Part shown: positions 18,995 through 27,621 of the stretch, in pieces | Position numbering within the stretch: position 1 is the first letter of the stretch | Layout of the letters: every line of letters starts with the position of its first letter | Source of the DNA: Curtobacterium sp. UNCCL20 | GTDB taxonomy: Bacteria > Actinomycetota > Actinomycetes > Actinomycetales > Microbacteriaceae | DNA length: 64,000 bases | Direction: 5' to 3' | Assembly: GCF_900101675.1 (NCBI RefSeq) | Contig: NZ_FNKG01000003.1 | Location: forward strand, 431,769-495,768 | Made by a program: the position numbers and the translations under genes | The notes under the pieces: generated by a model | Seen by the model: the letters and a program-made list of their open reading frames with translations, nothing else | Databases searched by the model: none | What the model was told of the DNA's origin: nothing

Positions 18995-21361
18995 ATGGAA
19001 CCCAGTGCCGAGCACGCCGCCGACCTCCACGACCGCATCCGGGTCCGTGGCGCGCGCGAGAACAACCTGCAGGGCGTCGACGTCGACCTGCCGAAACGCC
19101 GCCTGACGGTGTTCACGGGGGTGTCCGGCTCCGGCAAGAGCTCACTGGTGTTCGCGACCGTCGCTGCCGAGTCGCAGCGGATGATCAACGAGACGTACAG
19201 CGCGTTCGTGCAGGGGTTCATGCCGTCCCTGGCCCGCCCGGACGTCGACCTCCTCGACGGCCTCACCACCGCGATCGTCGTCGACCAGGAGCGCATCGGC
19301 GGCGACCCACGTTCGACGGTCGGCACGGTGACCGACGCGAACGCCATGCTCCGCGTGCTCTTCAGCCGCCTGGGGACACCGCACATCGGCGGCCCGAACG
19401 CGTTCTCGTTCAACCTCGCCACGGTGACCGCCGGGGGAGCGATCACGGTGCAGAAGGGGAAGGACGCCAAGGCCGAGAAGGTCTCGTTCTCGCGGCTCGG
19501 CGGCATGTGTGCCGACTGCGAGGGGCGCGGCTCCGTGACCGACATCGACCTCACCCAGCTGTTCGACGACTCGAAGGCCCTCGCCGACGGGGCGATCACC
19601 ATCCCGGGGTACGGCACCGACGGGTGGATGGTCCGGATGTACGCCGAGTCCGGCTACGTCGAGCCGGACAAGCCGATCCGCGACTTCACCGAGACCGAGC
19701 GTCAGGACTTCCTGTACCGCGAACCCACGAAGCGCAAGATCGCCGGCATCAACATGACCTACGAGGGACTGATCCCACGCGTCCGTCGGTCGTTCCTCCA
19801 GAAGGACAGAGAGGCGATGCAGCCGCACATCCGGGCCTTCGTCGACCGCGCGGTCACCTTCACCAGGTGTCCGTCGTGCGACGGCACGCGGCTGAACGAC
19901 GTCGCCCGGTCCTCGACGATCGCCGGCAAGAGCATCGCCGACGTGTGCGCGATGCAGATCACCGACCTCGCGGGCTGGCTGCACGGACTCGACGAACCGA
20001 CGGTCGGACCGCTGCTCGACGGGCTGCGGGACGCGGTGGACTCGTTCGTCGAGATCGGCCTCGGCTACCTGTCGCTCGACCGTCCGACCGGCACGCTGTC
20101 CGGCGGCGAGGGGCAGCGCGTGAAGATGGTGAAGCACCTCGGTTCGTCGCTGAGCGACGTGACGTACGTCTTCGACGAGCCGAGCACCGGCCTGCACCCG
20201 CACGACATCGAGCGGATGAACGAGCTGCTGCTCCGGCTCCGCGACAAGGGCAACACCGTCCTCGTCGTCGAGCACAAGCCCGAGGTGATCGCGATCGCCG
20301 ACCACGTCGTCGACCTCGGGCCGGGTGCGGGGACCCACGGCGGGACGCTCTGCTACCAGGGGCCCGTCGACGGACTGCGGGGGAGCGGGACGGTCACCGG
20401 CAAGCACCTGGACGACCGGGCGTCGGTCAAGTCCGGGGTGCGCGATCGGACCGGCGTGATCGAGATCCGCGGTGCCGATGCACACAACCTCCAGGACGTC
20501 GACGTCGACGTGCCGACCGGGGTCCTGACGGTGGTCACCGGCGTCGCCGGGTCCGGCAAGAGCACGCTCATCCACGGATCGCTGTCTCCGCGTGACGACG
20601 TCGTCGCCATCGACCAGCGGGCCATCCGGGGTTCGCGGCGCAGCAACCCCGCGACGTACACCGGCCTGCTCGAACCGATTCGGAAGGCCTTCGCGAAGGC
20701 GAACGGGGTCAAGCCGGCGCTCTTCAGCGCGAACTCCGAGGGTGCCTGCCCGGTGTGCAACGGGGCCGGTGTGATCTACACCGACCTCGGGATGATGGCC
20801 GGGATCGCCACCCCGTGCGCCGAGTGCGGCGGCAAGCGGTTCGACCAGTCCGTGCTCGAGTACCGCCTGGGTGGCAAGGACATCAGCGAGGTGCTCGCGA
20901 TGCCCGTCGCCGAGGCGGAGCAGTTCTTCGCCGCGGGCGAGTCGAAGCTCCCGGCGGCACACGCGATCCTCTCGAGGCTGGTGGACGTCGGGCTCGGCTA
21001 CCTGACGATCGGGCAGCCGCTCACGACGCTGTCCGGCGGCGAGCGGCAGCGACTCAAGCTGGCGACGCACCTCGGGGACCGCGGCGGCGTCGTCGTGCTC
21101 GACGAGCCGACCACCGGTCTGCACCTCGCCGACGTCGATCAGCTGCTCGGGCTGCTCGACCGGCTCGTGGACTCCGGCAAGACCGTCGTCGTCATCGAGC
21201 ACCACCAGGCCGTCATGGCGCACGCGGACTGGATCATCGACCTCGGCCCGGGCGCCGGGCACGACGGCGGGCGCGTCGTGTTCGAAGGCACCCCCGCGGA
21301 ACTCGTCGCGGGCCGGTCGACGGTGACAGGGGAGCACCTCGCGGACTACGTCGGCGCGTGA
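18995..21361 (+). CDS. UvrA-like ABC ATPase (short excinuclease A paralogue)
   Basis: This 788-residue protein contains two UvrA-type ABC ATPase halves. Walker A motifs are VSGSGKSS near 42 and VAGSGKST near 522. Signature motifs are TLSGGEGQRVK near 368 and TLSGGERQRLK near 680, and Walker B Asp-Glu is in VFDEPSTGLH and VLDEPTTGLH. Zinc-type CxxC pairs occur at CADCEGRG, CPSCDGTRL and CPVCNGAG/CAECGGKR. It is about 150 residues shorter than housekeeping UvrA, which points to the UvrA-like class found near DNA-damage or drug-resistance functions. ATG follows a TAGCCT box by only a few nucleotides. Confidence 0.88.
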   Translation: MEPSAEHAADLHDRIRVRGARENNLQGVDVDLPKRRLTVFTGVSGSGKSSLVFATVAAESQRMINETYSAFVQGFMPSLARPDVDLLDGLTTAIVVDQERIGGDPRSTVGTVTDANAMLRVLFSRLGTPHIGGPNAFSFNLATVTAGGAITVQKGKDAKAEKVSFSRLGGMCADCEGRGSVTDIDLTQLFDDSKALADGAITIPGYGTDGWMVRMYAESGYVEPDKPIRDFTETERQDFLYREPTKRKIAGINMTYEGLIPRVRRSFLQKDREAMQPHIRAFVDRAVTFTRCPSCDGTRLNDVARSSTIAGKSIADVCAMQITDLAGWLHGLDEPTVGPLLDGLRDAVDSFVEIGLGYLSLDRPTGTLSGGEGQRVKMVKHLGSSLSDVTYVFDEPSTGLHPHDIERMNELLLRLRDKGNTVLVVEHKPEVIAIADHVVDLGPGAGTHGGTLCYQGPVDGLRGSGTVTGKHLDDRASVKSGVRDRTGVIEIRGADAHNLQDVDVDVPTGVLTVVTGVAGSGKSTLIHGSLSPRDDVVAIDQRAIRGSRRSNPATYTGLLEPIRKAFAKANGVKPALFSANSEGACPVCNGAGVIYTDLGMMAGIATPCAECGGKRFDQSVLEYRLGGKDISEVLAMPVAEAEQFFAAGESKLPAAHAILSRLVDVGLGYLTIGQPLTTLSGGERQRLKLATHLGDRGGVVVLDEPTTGLHLADVDQLLGLLDRLVDSGKTVVVIEHHQAVMAHADWIIDLGPGAGHDGGRVVFEGTPAELVAGRSTVTGEHLADYVGA

Positions 21362-21527
21362 GCCGGCGGGGCTGGAGTGGGAGCCTGAGCCACCGAACGC
21401 GGAGGGCGCCGATCCTGAACGCGAGCCGTGAACTCGGTCTAGCGTGTCGAGAGACGCTCATGCACGGCTACCCGGCCGGCGGCTGCCCGGCCGCTCGTCG
21501 AGCGTCCGGATCGAAGGAGCAGCCCTC

Positions 21528-21833
21528 ATGTCCAACCAGAACGGTGGACCGAACTACCCCGCAGCCAACACCCCCGGTAGTGCCCCGGCGAGCTCGAGCA
21601 ACGGACTCGCCATCGCGAGCCTCGTGCTCGGTATCGTCGGCGTCGTCGGCGGTTTCCTGTTCGCACTCGTCGGCGTCGTCGCCGGCATCGTCGGCCTCGT
21701 GCTGGGCATCCTGGCGCGGCGTCGTGGGCTCAACCGTGGCATCGTCCTCGCCGGGATCATCCTGTCGGCCGTCGCGATCGTGATCGGCATCATCGGGTAC
21801 ATCCTCACGGCGGTCGTCCTCAGCCAGTCCTGA
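21528..21833 (+). CDS. Small DUF4190-type membrane protein
   Basis: This 101-residue protein has a polar Asn/Pro/Ser-rich N-terminus (about 1-27). A hydrophobic block (about 28-60) with repeated LVLGIVG/VGVVAGIVGLVLGI patterns, a short RRRGLNRG turn and a second hydrophobic segment (about 70-98) follow. This is the layout of DUF4190 proteins, which are small actinobacterial membrane proteins without known function. The ATG is preceded by GAAGGAGC. Two hairpins follow the stop codon, so it is likely a single-gene unit. Confidence 0.82.
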   Translation: MSNQNGGPNYPAANTPGSAPASSSNGLAIASLVLGIVGVVGGFLFALVGVVAGIVGLVLGILARRRGLNRGIVLAGIILSAVAIVIGIIGYILTAVVLSQS

Positions 21834-21872
21834 CCGGCCGAGCACGGAGCTCGACGTTCGTCCGCATCCCCT

Positions 21873-21892
21873 CGTCGGGTCGTGACCCGACG
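21873..21892 (+). terminator. 9-bp hairpin after the DUF4190 gene
   Basis: CGTCGGGTC and GACCCGACG flank a 2-nt GT spacer. It is the first of two hairpins downstream of the small membrane protein gene. The very short loop means the real structure probably opens the top pair. Confidence 0.5.
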
Positions 21893-21920
21893 ACGCGTGC
21901 AGCGTCCGATCTCGGGAACC

Positions 21921-21952
21921 GGAGGCGCGTGGCGGCACCGCCACGCGCCTCC
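21921..21952 (+). terminator. 15-bp terminator of the GGAGGC family
   Basis: GGAGGCGCGTGGCGG pairs perfectly with CCGCCACGCGCCTCC across CA, and CAGTCCG follows. The CCTCCAGTCC arm recurs at other intergenic hairpins of this window. Confidence 0.8.
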
Positions 21953-22029
21953 AGTCCGTCGTGGCGCAGCGTCAGCTCGCCGTCAGCGCGTCCTGCGGAC
22001 TGCCGGACACCCGCTCAGGGCACCCCGCG

Positions 22030-22035
22030 TAGCGT
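22030..22035 (+). promoter_or_regulatory. -10 box TAGCGT of the small acidic ORF
   Basis: TAGCGT ends 7 nt before ATG 22043 with no ribosome site, again suggesting a leaderless mRNA. Confidence 0.4.
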
Positions 22036-22042
22036 CCCGCGC

Positions 22043-22219
22043 ATGAGCTACAGCCAGCCTGACCCCGCCGAAGAGACCACCCAGGCCGCCGAGCCGGAGC
22101 AGCCCGACACCGATCGCGAGGTGCTCGAGGAACGCGACGACGAGCAGGCCGCCCTCGAGATCGACGCAGACGACGTGCCGACCGACGGCGAGGACCCCGC
22201 AGCCGACAGCGACTCCTGA
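22043..22219 (+). CDS. Small acidic hypothetical protein
   Basis: This 58-residue protein is highly acidic: Glu and Asp make up more than a third of it, and no hydrophobic segment is present. It is probably intrinsically disordered. I do not recognise a family. It is called because the codon pattern matches its neighbours, a leaderless-type -10 box sits 7 nt upstream, and the frame fills the gap exactly between a terminator and the convergent ddl gene, whose stop lies 3 nt away. Expression and function are unproven. Confidence 0.55.
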   Translation: MSYSQPDPAEETTQAAEPEQPDTDREVLEERDDEQAALEIDADDVPTDGEDPAADSDS

Positions 22220-22222
22220 CCC

Positions 22223-23200
22223 TCAGTCCGCGGCGACGGCTGCGGTGAGCAGTTCGTCGACCAGCGCAACGTACGGCAGCCCGACCGCGGCGAACATCCG
22301 TGGGACCTGCGACTGCTCCGTGAAGCCGGGGCAGGTGTTCACCTCGTTGAGGAGGATGCCGTCCGTCGTGACGAAGAAGTCGAAGCGGGCGACGCCGGCG
22401 CACCCGAGCCGATCGTAGAGGGTGTGTGCGGCCGCCTCGAGGGCTGCGTGACCGGCTTCGTCGAGACGGGCCGGCACGGTGAAGTCGGCGGTGCCGTCGT
22501 ACTTCTGCGAACGGTCGAAGACGTCGCCGTCCGCCACGCGGATCTCGAGCGTCGCGCCGGATCGCAGCGCTCCGGAGCGGTCGCGGAAGACGGCGATGTC
22601 GACCTCGCGGCCCGTCACGAACTGCTCGACCAGGACGGCGTCGCCGGTGGAGCGTGCCAGTTCGAGGGCCGGTCCGTACTGTTCGACCGACCGCACGACG
22701 GAGACGCCGTTGCTCGAGCCGCCGGTGGTGGGCTTCACCACGAACGGTGGTGCGAACGGCAGAGAGGCCGTGTCGGCGTCGGGCGCCACGAGGACTGACG
22801 GTGCGGTCCGGATGCCGACCGCCTCGGCGAGCGTCTTCGTGACCCACTTGTCGATCCCGAGTGCGCCGGCGCGGACGGGGGAGCCGGCGACGGGGACGCC
22901 GATCATGGCGAGCAGTCCGGCGGCGGCGCCGTCCTCGCCGTTGACACCGTGCAGTGCCGGGAACGCGACGTCACAGGTGCTGAGCACGGCGACGGCATCC
23001 GCAGCGCTGAGCGGCGGTCCGCCGGTGTGGCCCCACGCTCCGGATCGGCCGATGGTCACGGGGACGGCCTCGAGTCCGAGTGCTCGCACCGCGCGGGTGA
23101 CCGCCGCCGCCGAGGCGAGCGAGACGTCGTGCTCGTCGTTGACCCCACCGCCGAGGACGGCGACGCGCCGGACGGCCGGGAGCTGGTCATCGGTGTGCAT
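22223..23200 (-). CDS. ddl: D-alanine--D-alanine ligase-like ATP-grasp enzyme
   Basis: This 325-residue enzyme joins two D-alanines for peptidoglycan. The N-terminal Rossmann part has GGGVNDEHDVSLASA (near 17-31), where the usual GGxSxEH motif reads GGVNDEH. ATP-grasp motifs include VVKPTTGGSSNGVS, and the Lys-Tyr pair of D-Ala-D-Ala enzymes is in FDRSQKYDG, which argues against a D-lactate-specific (VanA-type) ligase. The metal ligands are in RFDFFVTTDGILLNEVNTCPG. The ATG has AGGA about 8 nt upstream and overlaps alr by 14 nt. A housekeeping ddl elsewhere would make this a second copy; that is inference. Confidence 0.88.
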   Translation of the reverse strand: MHTDDQLPAVRRVAVLGGGVNDEHDVSLASAAAVTRAVRALGLEAVPVTIGRSGAWGHTGGPPLSAADAVAVLSTCDVAFPALHGVNGEDGAAAGLLAMIGVPVAGSPVRAGALGIDKWVTKTLAEAVGIRTAPSVLVAPDADTASLPFAPPFVVKPTTGGSSNGVSVVRSVEQYGPALELARSTGDAVLVEQFVTGREVDIAVFRDRSGALRSGATLEIRVADGDVFDRSQKYDGTADFTVPARLDEAGHAALEAAAHTLYDRLGCAGVARFDFFVTTDGILLNEVNTCPGFTEQSQVPRMFAAVGLPYVALVDELLTAAVAAD

Positions 23201-24365
23201 CGCAGGCTTCCTGGTCGTCGATCGACGTGGTGGAGCGGTGGACCCGGGCCACGCGTGTGCCGATCCGGGTGACGATCTCGTGCTCGATGGTGTCCGCCCA
23301 GCCGGCCCAGTCCGTGACGGTGGGCTCGCCGTCGTGGCCGCGCCCGAACAGCGTCACGGTCTCACCGAGCCCGAGTCGTTCGTCGCCGGTGTCCACGACG
23401 ACCATGTCCATCGAGAACCGGCCGACCAGGGGACGGCGGCGCCCGCGGACCTGCACCTCGGCGCGTTCGGACGCCGACCGGGGGAGTCCGTCGCCGTAGC
23501 CGAGGGGGAGCAGCGCCAGGTTCGTCCGGCGGTCCGCGACGTGGTCCAGTCCGTACCCGATGCCCGTGCCGGCCGCGATCTCCCGCGTCGCGATCACCGG
23601 CGCGGTCAGCGACAGGGTCGGCTCGAGGTCCGTCGAGGTGCCCGAGGGGTCGATCCCGAACAGACCGGCGCCGATGCGGTGCACGTCGTGCGTGCCCCCG
23701 ACGCCGGTGATCGTCGCCGCGGTCGCCGCCAGGTGGGTCACGAAGCCGGCGAGTCCGCGACGCCGTGCGGTACGGACCGCGTTGTCGAACAGCAGCCGCT
23801 CGCGGTCGTTCTGCGGGTCGGCGGGACGGTCGGCGCACGACATGTGGCCCATCACCCCGACCACCCGGATGCTCCCGTGCTGTTGGAGCTCGAACGCCGC
23901 TGTGCAGAGCGCCGCCCAGGTCTCCGGTGGCGCACCGTCCCGTGCCATGCCGACGTCCGCGTGCAGGTGCACCCTGGCTCGTCGGCCGGTCCCGACGGCA
24001 GCTCGGCTCACCGCGCTGAGGAGCTCCACACCGGACACCGCGATGTCGACGTCGGCGAGCACCGCGCCGGCGAAGTCTGCGTCGATCGGGTTCAGCCAGC
24101 TGAGGACCGGCACCGCGGCGCCGGCGGCGCGGACCGCCAGCGCTTCGTCGATCGTCGTCACACCGATGGACGAGGCGCCCGCGTCGATGACGGACCGGGC
24201 GATCGCGCCGTGTCCGAAGCCGTCCGCCTTGAGCACGGCCATCAGTCGTCCGTGGGTGCGAGCTGCGAAGGCGGCCGTGTTCGCACGGATCGCGTCGTCG
24301 TGGACGACGAGCTGGGGGACCGACGCGGTGGCGCGGGTGGCCGCATCGGCGGGACTCGTGTGCAT
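23187..24365 (-). CDS. alr: Alanine racemase
   Basis: This 392-residue PLP enzyme interconverts L- and D-alanine and supplies its overlapping neighbour ddl. The PLP lysine is in MAVLKADGFGHG near residue 44, a variant of the usual AVxKADAYGHG with Phe for Ala-Tyr. The GIGYGLDH region and the C-terminal active-site loop around GRFSMDMVVVDTG are also present. ATG 24365 gives a normal-length N-terminus. GTG 24404 or ATG 24401 would add 12-13 residues, and none has a strong ribosome site. The ddl start lies inside its 3' end, so the two are one operon. Confidence 0.9.
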   Translation of the reverse strand: MHTSPADAATRATASVPQLVVHDDAIRANTAAFAARTHGRLMAVLKADGFGHGAIARSVIDAGASSIGVTTIDEALAVRAAGAAVPVLSWLNPIDADFAGAVLADVDIAVSGVELLSAVSRAAVGTGRRARVHLHADVGMARDGAPPETWAALCTAAFELQQHGSIRVVGVMGHMSCADRPADPQNDRERLLFDNAVRTARRRGLAGFVTHLAATAATITGVGGTHDVHRIGAGLFGIDPSGTSTDLEPTLSLTAPVIATREIAAGTGIGYGLDHVADRRTNLALLPLGYGDGLPRSASERAEVQVRGRRRPLVGRFSMDMVVVDTGDERLGLGETVTLFGRGHDGEPTVTDWAGWADTIEHEIVTRIGTRVARVHRSTTSIDDQEACDAHR

Positions 24366-24483
24366 GGTGTCGATCGTCCGGTACGGCGGCTCCCGCGACA
24401 TCACCCCGGCGGATGACGCGGCTCGCCGCGAGGACGAAGTGGGTCGCGTCGGACGGATGACGTGCGATCAGCGCGTGGTGGTG

Positions 24484-24547
24484 GTCGGACTGGAGGCGCG
24501 GATCACCCGAGCCGATCGGCCACCGTGATCCGTGCCTCCAGTCCGAC
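24484..24547. terminator. 23-bp CTGGAGGC-family hairpin
   Basis: The arms GTCGGACTGGAGGCGCGGATCAC (split into two 10-13 nt halves around GGCGC) and its complement at 24525-24547 differ by one G-T pair, with an 18-nt loop. It belongs to the recurring CTGGAGGC/GCCTCCAG family. It now separates the start of alr from a truncated gene, so it may be left over from the arrangement before the IS-linked rearrangement. Confidence 0.7.
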
Positions 24548-24569
24548 GGTGTGGAAGGATCGCAGTCTT

Positions 24570-24681
24570 GTGACTGAGGACACGATCGTGACGCACGACC
24601 GGCCGGTCCTCGGCGTGGACGACGTCGTCCGCGTTCCGCTGGATGTTTCCTGGGAGCCAGTCCGGTACGAGGACCTCAGTG
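24570..24681 (+). pseudogene. 5' fragment of an unrecognised gene cut off by an IS3 remnant
   Basis: GTG 24570 opens a frame of about 37 codons with normal codon use (it begins VTEDTIVTHDRPVLGVDD), and then sequence changes abruptly into the IS3 orfA remnant in another frame. It looks like the N-terminus of a real protein whose remainder was lost. I do not recognise the family. The junction is near 24680, where orfA-like coding begins. Confidence 0.5.
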
Positions 24682-24682
24682 T

Positions 24683-24820
24683 TGCAGCGGTGCCGTCGGC
24701 GAAGCGGTGGAGCAGGCGGAGCTGCGGGACGCGCAGAAACGGATCCGGCTGCTCGAGCAGGAGAACGAGATCCTCCGCCGGGCGGCCGCGTACTTCGCAC
24801 AGTCGCAACTCCCAAGATGA
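24683..24820 (+). pseudogene. IS3 family orfA, 5'-truncated
   Basis: Only the C-terminal part of OrfA remains, including a leucine-zipper-like segment AELRDAQKRIRLLEQENEIL and the end RRAAAYFAQSQLPR. The helix-turn-helix half that binds the IS ends is missing. Its TGA overlaps the orfB ATG (ATGA at 24817-24820), the arrangement used by many IS3 elements for translational coupling. Confidence 0.75.
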
Positions 24821-25684
24821 TCTACCCGCTGGTCCTCGAACTCGCCGACGACGGTGTTCCTGTCGCGGTGGCCTGTCGGGTGTTGGGTTGTTCGAAGCAG
24901 TTCTTCTATCGGTGGCGTGCTGATCCGGTGACCGAGCGCGACTGGGCGGACGCGCACCTGACCAACGGAGCGATCGATGCGCATCGGGGCGATCCGACGT
25001 TCGGGTACCGGTTCATCGCGGATGGCCTTCGTGCTGCCGGCCGCTGGGTGTCGGAGCGGCGGGTGTGGCGGTTGTGCTCGCAGCAGCGGCTGTGGTCGCT
25101 GCATGCGAAGAAGCGTGGCCTGAACCGGAAGGCCGGGCCGCCGGTGCACGACGACCGGGTCCGGCGTGCGTTCACGGCGCCGGACCTCGACAAGCTCTGG
25201 CTGACCGACATCACTGAGCACCCGACCGGTGCGGGCACGCTCTCCCTCTGCGCGGTCAAGGACGCCTGCTCGCGCCGAATCGTGGGTTACTCACTCGGCG
25301 ATCGCGTGCGGTCCCCGCTCACCGTCGCGGCCCTGCGGATGGCGGTGCACCGCCGGAACCCGACCGGGACGGTCGTCCACTCGGATCGCGGGGCGGGTCG
25401 GCGCGTGCGCGGACCATGCGGCGATGGAATCGTTCTTCGCGCTCCTGCGGAAGAACGTCCGGAACCGGAGACGCTGGGCGACCCGGGAAGAGCTCGGGCT
25501 GGCGACCATCACCTGGATCGAGGCGACCTCCCACCGGAGACGCCGGCAACGAGGTCTGGGGAAGTTGACCCCGATCGAGTACGAGACGATCATCAACCCA
25601 CGGGTCGCACTCGCGGCCTCAACGAACGAGTCAACGCAACCTGCAGCAGTCCCCAGATTCATCGGCCCGCATCACCGGTCATGA
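24817..25684 (+). pseudogene. IS3 family orfB transposase, internally deleted and frameshifted
   Basis: The first frame reads from MIYPLVLELADDG through the HTH_21 region (QFFYRWRADP) and the first catalytic Asp in LWLTDITEHP, up to HSDRG near 25390. There the reading frame breaks. A second frame continues with VGACADHAAMESFF (third catalytic Glu) and HRRRRQRGLGKLTPIEYET. Some 20-25 residues expected between HSDRG and the MESFF block are absent, so this is a deletion rather than a programmed frameshift. The coded enzyme would be inactive. Confidence 0.82.
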
Positions 25685-25714
25685 CGGCGACGAGTCTGGC
25701 GAAGTCGTCCCTAG

Positions 25715-26728
25715 TCAGATCCTTGGGTCGATGTGCATCTTCGGCCCGGGCCCGGATCTGTCCGGTCGCACGCCAGCAAGCACCCCGGCAGCGCCATCGA
25801 GACCAACGGTTCCAGCAACCAGGCCGCGGGGGTCCACCGCCCCCGACGCATACTGCTCAATCGTCCCAGCCAGACCCGGCGATGCGCTCAGCACACCAAC
25901 CGCGGTGACGTCTCGCAGAGCGACGTCTCGGGTATCGAGCAAGCTGGGGGAGCCGGCGAGGCCGACGAACACCACACGGCCACCGGGCTCGACGAGTTCG
26001 ACTGCGCGCGCCGGCAGCGACGGCGCGTTCGATGCGTCCACGACGGCGTCGAACGGCAAGACGGGGAGTTCTTCAGAACTCCACACGCCGTCAAATCCCA
26101 GCGTCCGAGCGAACTCTAGCGACCGCTCGGACCGTCCCATCAGGTGCACCTCGGCCCCTTGCGCCTTCGCGAACTTGGCGACGAGGAGGCCGATGGTGCC
26201 GGGGCCGAGGACGAGGATCCGGTCGCCCGGGTGGACGTTCGCACCCCACACTGACCGGAGCGCGTTTCCGCCGGGCTCCACGAGTGCGCCGAGCGTGTCG
26301 TCAACCTCGTCAGGAAGTGCGTGCAACGCCGTTGCCGGCATGGCGAGCTGCTCCGCGAGGGCGCCCGGGAACCCCCCTCGCACTCCCACTTCGAACCGGA
26401 ACTCGCAGACGTGTTGATGGCCGCGAAGGCACCGGCGGCACGTTCCACACCCGAGCATGGTGTCGCCCGTAACTCGGCGGCCCAGCCAGGCGCTGTCAAC
26501 ACCTTCCCCGATTGCGCTGACGACACCCATCCACTCGTGGCCGAGTCGCATCGGGAACGCGGCGTGTCCTTCGTGAAGGTATTGCATCTCCCCGGTGAAG
26601 AACTCAACGTCAGTGCCGCAGACACCTGCTCTGTGGACGTCGATGACGACCTGGCCGGGACCCGCGGTCGGGGATGCAACGTCTCGCACGCCACCCTCAC
26701 CGGGCGCGGTAACGACAAAGGCGCGCAT
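25715..26728 (-). CDS. Zinc-dependent alcohol/sugar dehydrogenase (threonine dehydrogenase-like MDR)
   Basis: This 337-residue medium-chain dehydrogenase has the catalytic zinc Cys in GVCGTDVEF (about 38) and His-Glu in LGHEWMG (about 64-70). The structural zinc cysteines are in MLGCGTCRRCLRGHQHVC (about 91-108), and the NAD-binding VLGPGTIGLL lies near 172. In this cluster it is the best candidate for the first step, oxidising a free sugar to its lactone, or for a later hydroxyl oxidation. ATG 26728 overlaps the end of the upstream hydrolase gene. The gene ends about 30 nt from the IS3 remnant. Confidence 0.87.
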   Translation of the reverse strand: MRAFVVTAPGEGGVRDVASPTAGPGQVVIDVHRAGVCGTDVEFFTGEMQYLHEGHAAFPMRLGHEWMGVVSAIGEGVDSAWLGRRVTGDTMLGCGTCRRCLRGHQHVCEFRFEVGVRGGFPGALAEQLAMPATALHALPDEVDDTLGALVEPGGNALRSVWGANVHPGDRILVLGPGTIGLLVAKFAKAQGAEVHLMGRSERSLEFARTLGFDGVWSSEELPVLPFDAVVDASNAPSLPARAVELVEPGGRVVFVGLAGSPSLLDTRDVALRDVTAVGVLSASPGLAGTIEQYASGAVDPRGLVAGTVGLDGAAGVLAGVRPDRSGPGPKMHIDPRI

Positions 26729-27588
26729 CAGCGGGGCGCCAGGACGTGCTGTCGCTGTGAGCCAAGTCCGTCGATTCCGAGTTCCATGACGTCCCCGGGT
26801 TGAAGCCAGATCTGCGGGTCGAGTCCCATGCCGACTCCGGGTGGGGTGCCGGTGTTGATGAGGTCGCCGGGCTCGAGGACCATGAACTGGCTGAGGTGAT
26901 GGACGATGAAGTACGGGTCGAAGATCATCGTGGACGTCGAACCTGTCTGGCGTCGCGTCCCGGATACATCGAGCCACATGCCGAGGTTGTTCACGTCGGG
27001 GATCTCGTCCGGCGTGACCAACCACGGGCCCGCAGGATTGAACGTCTCCGCCGATTTACCCTTGGACCACTGACCGTTCCGCTCCATCTGGAACGCCCGT
27101 TCGCTGACGTCGTTGACAACGCAGTACCCGGCGATGACACCAGCGGCATCCTCGACCGAGTCGAGGTAGCTCGTGCGCTTGCCGATCACGATGCCAAGTT
27201 CAACTTCCCAGTCCGGCTTCGTCGACCCGCGGGGGATCCGGACGTCGTCGTCCGGTCCGATCAGGGTGTTGGGGGACTTCGTGAAGAGGATCGGCTCTGA
27301 CGGGATCGCCTGCCCGGTTTCGGCGGCGTGGTCGCTGTAGTTGAGCCCGATGCAGAGAATCTGGTGTGGTCGGGCGATGGGGGCACCGATGCGCTTCCCG
27401 AAGAACAGCTGCGTCTCGCCGCGCTGTGCGCGCTCGTCGACAAGCGCCGCGACTTCCTTTATGCGGTCGCTGCCAAAGAAAGCTTCGTCGAAGTCATCGA
27501 TGACGTCCGACAAGTCAACGTAGGAATCCTCGTCGACACGGGCGGCGGGCTTCTCGGCGCCGACGGCGCCGATACGCATGAGGTACAT
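26728..27588 (-). CDS. Fumarylacetoacetate hydrolase family protein, probable 2,4-diketo-3-deoxy-sugar-acid hydrolase
   Basis: This 286-residue protein has the FAH fold. The metal-binding Glu and Asp are in PDWEVELGIVIG (about 127-138) and GYCVVNDVSERAFQ (about 155-168), and TGTPPGVGMG near 255 is the conserved turn. Family members split the C-C bond of diketo acids. In non-phosphorylative sugar pathways they cut 2,4-diketo-3-deoxy acids to pyruvate plus lactate or glycolate, which fits the lactonase, dehydratase and SDR around it. It lies in a four-gene minus-strand run behind the IclR regulator. The exact substrate is inferred from context. Confidence 0.86.
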   Translation of the reverse strand: MYLMRIGAVGAEKPAARVDEDSYVDLSDVIDDFDEAFFGSDRIKEVAALVDERAQRGETQLFFGKRIGAPIARPHQILCIGLNYSDHAAETGQAIPSEPILFTKSPNTLIGPDDDVRIPRGSTKPDWEVELGIVIGKRTSYLDSVEDAAGVIAGYCVVNDVSERAFQMERNGQWSKGKSAETFNPAGPWLVTPDEIPDVNNLGMWLDVSGTRRQTGSTSTMIFDPYFIVHHLSQFMVLEPGDLINTGTPPGVGMGLDPQIWLQPGDVMELGIDGLGSQRQHVLAPR

Positions 27589-27621
27589 GTTGGTCCTTTT
27601 CGATCGGGGGGTGGTGCGGGT

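Larger units (their letters stand above)
24680..25684 (+). mobile_element. Decayed IS3-family insertion sequence
   Basis: This stretch holds a 5'-truncated orfA and an orfB with an internal deletion and frame break. No left terminal repeat can be found next to orfA, and the right end lies somewhere between about 25640 and 25690. It sits exactly between the alr-ddl core region and the lower-GC catabolic island, so it probably marks a former insertion or recombination point. It cannot transpose by itself. Confidence 0.8.

Noticed and set aside
19142..21337. A 731-codon open frame antisense to the UvrA-like gene
   Set aside because: It has low-complexity composition. The plus strand has both ABC ATPase motif sets.
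25385..25405. Programmed frameshift in the IS3 orfB
   Set aside because: IS3 frameshifting occurs at the orfA/orfB junction. Here conserved residues are missing, so it is a deletion.
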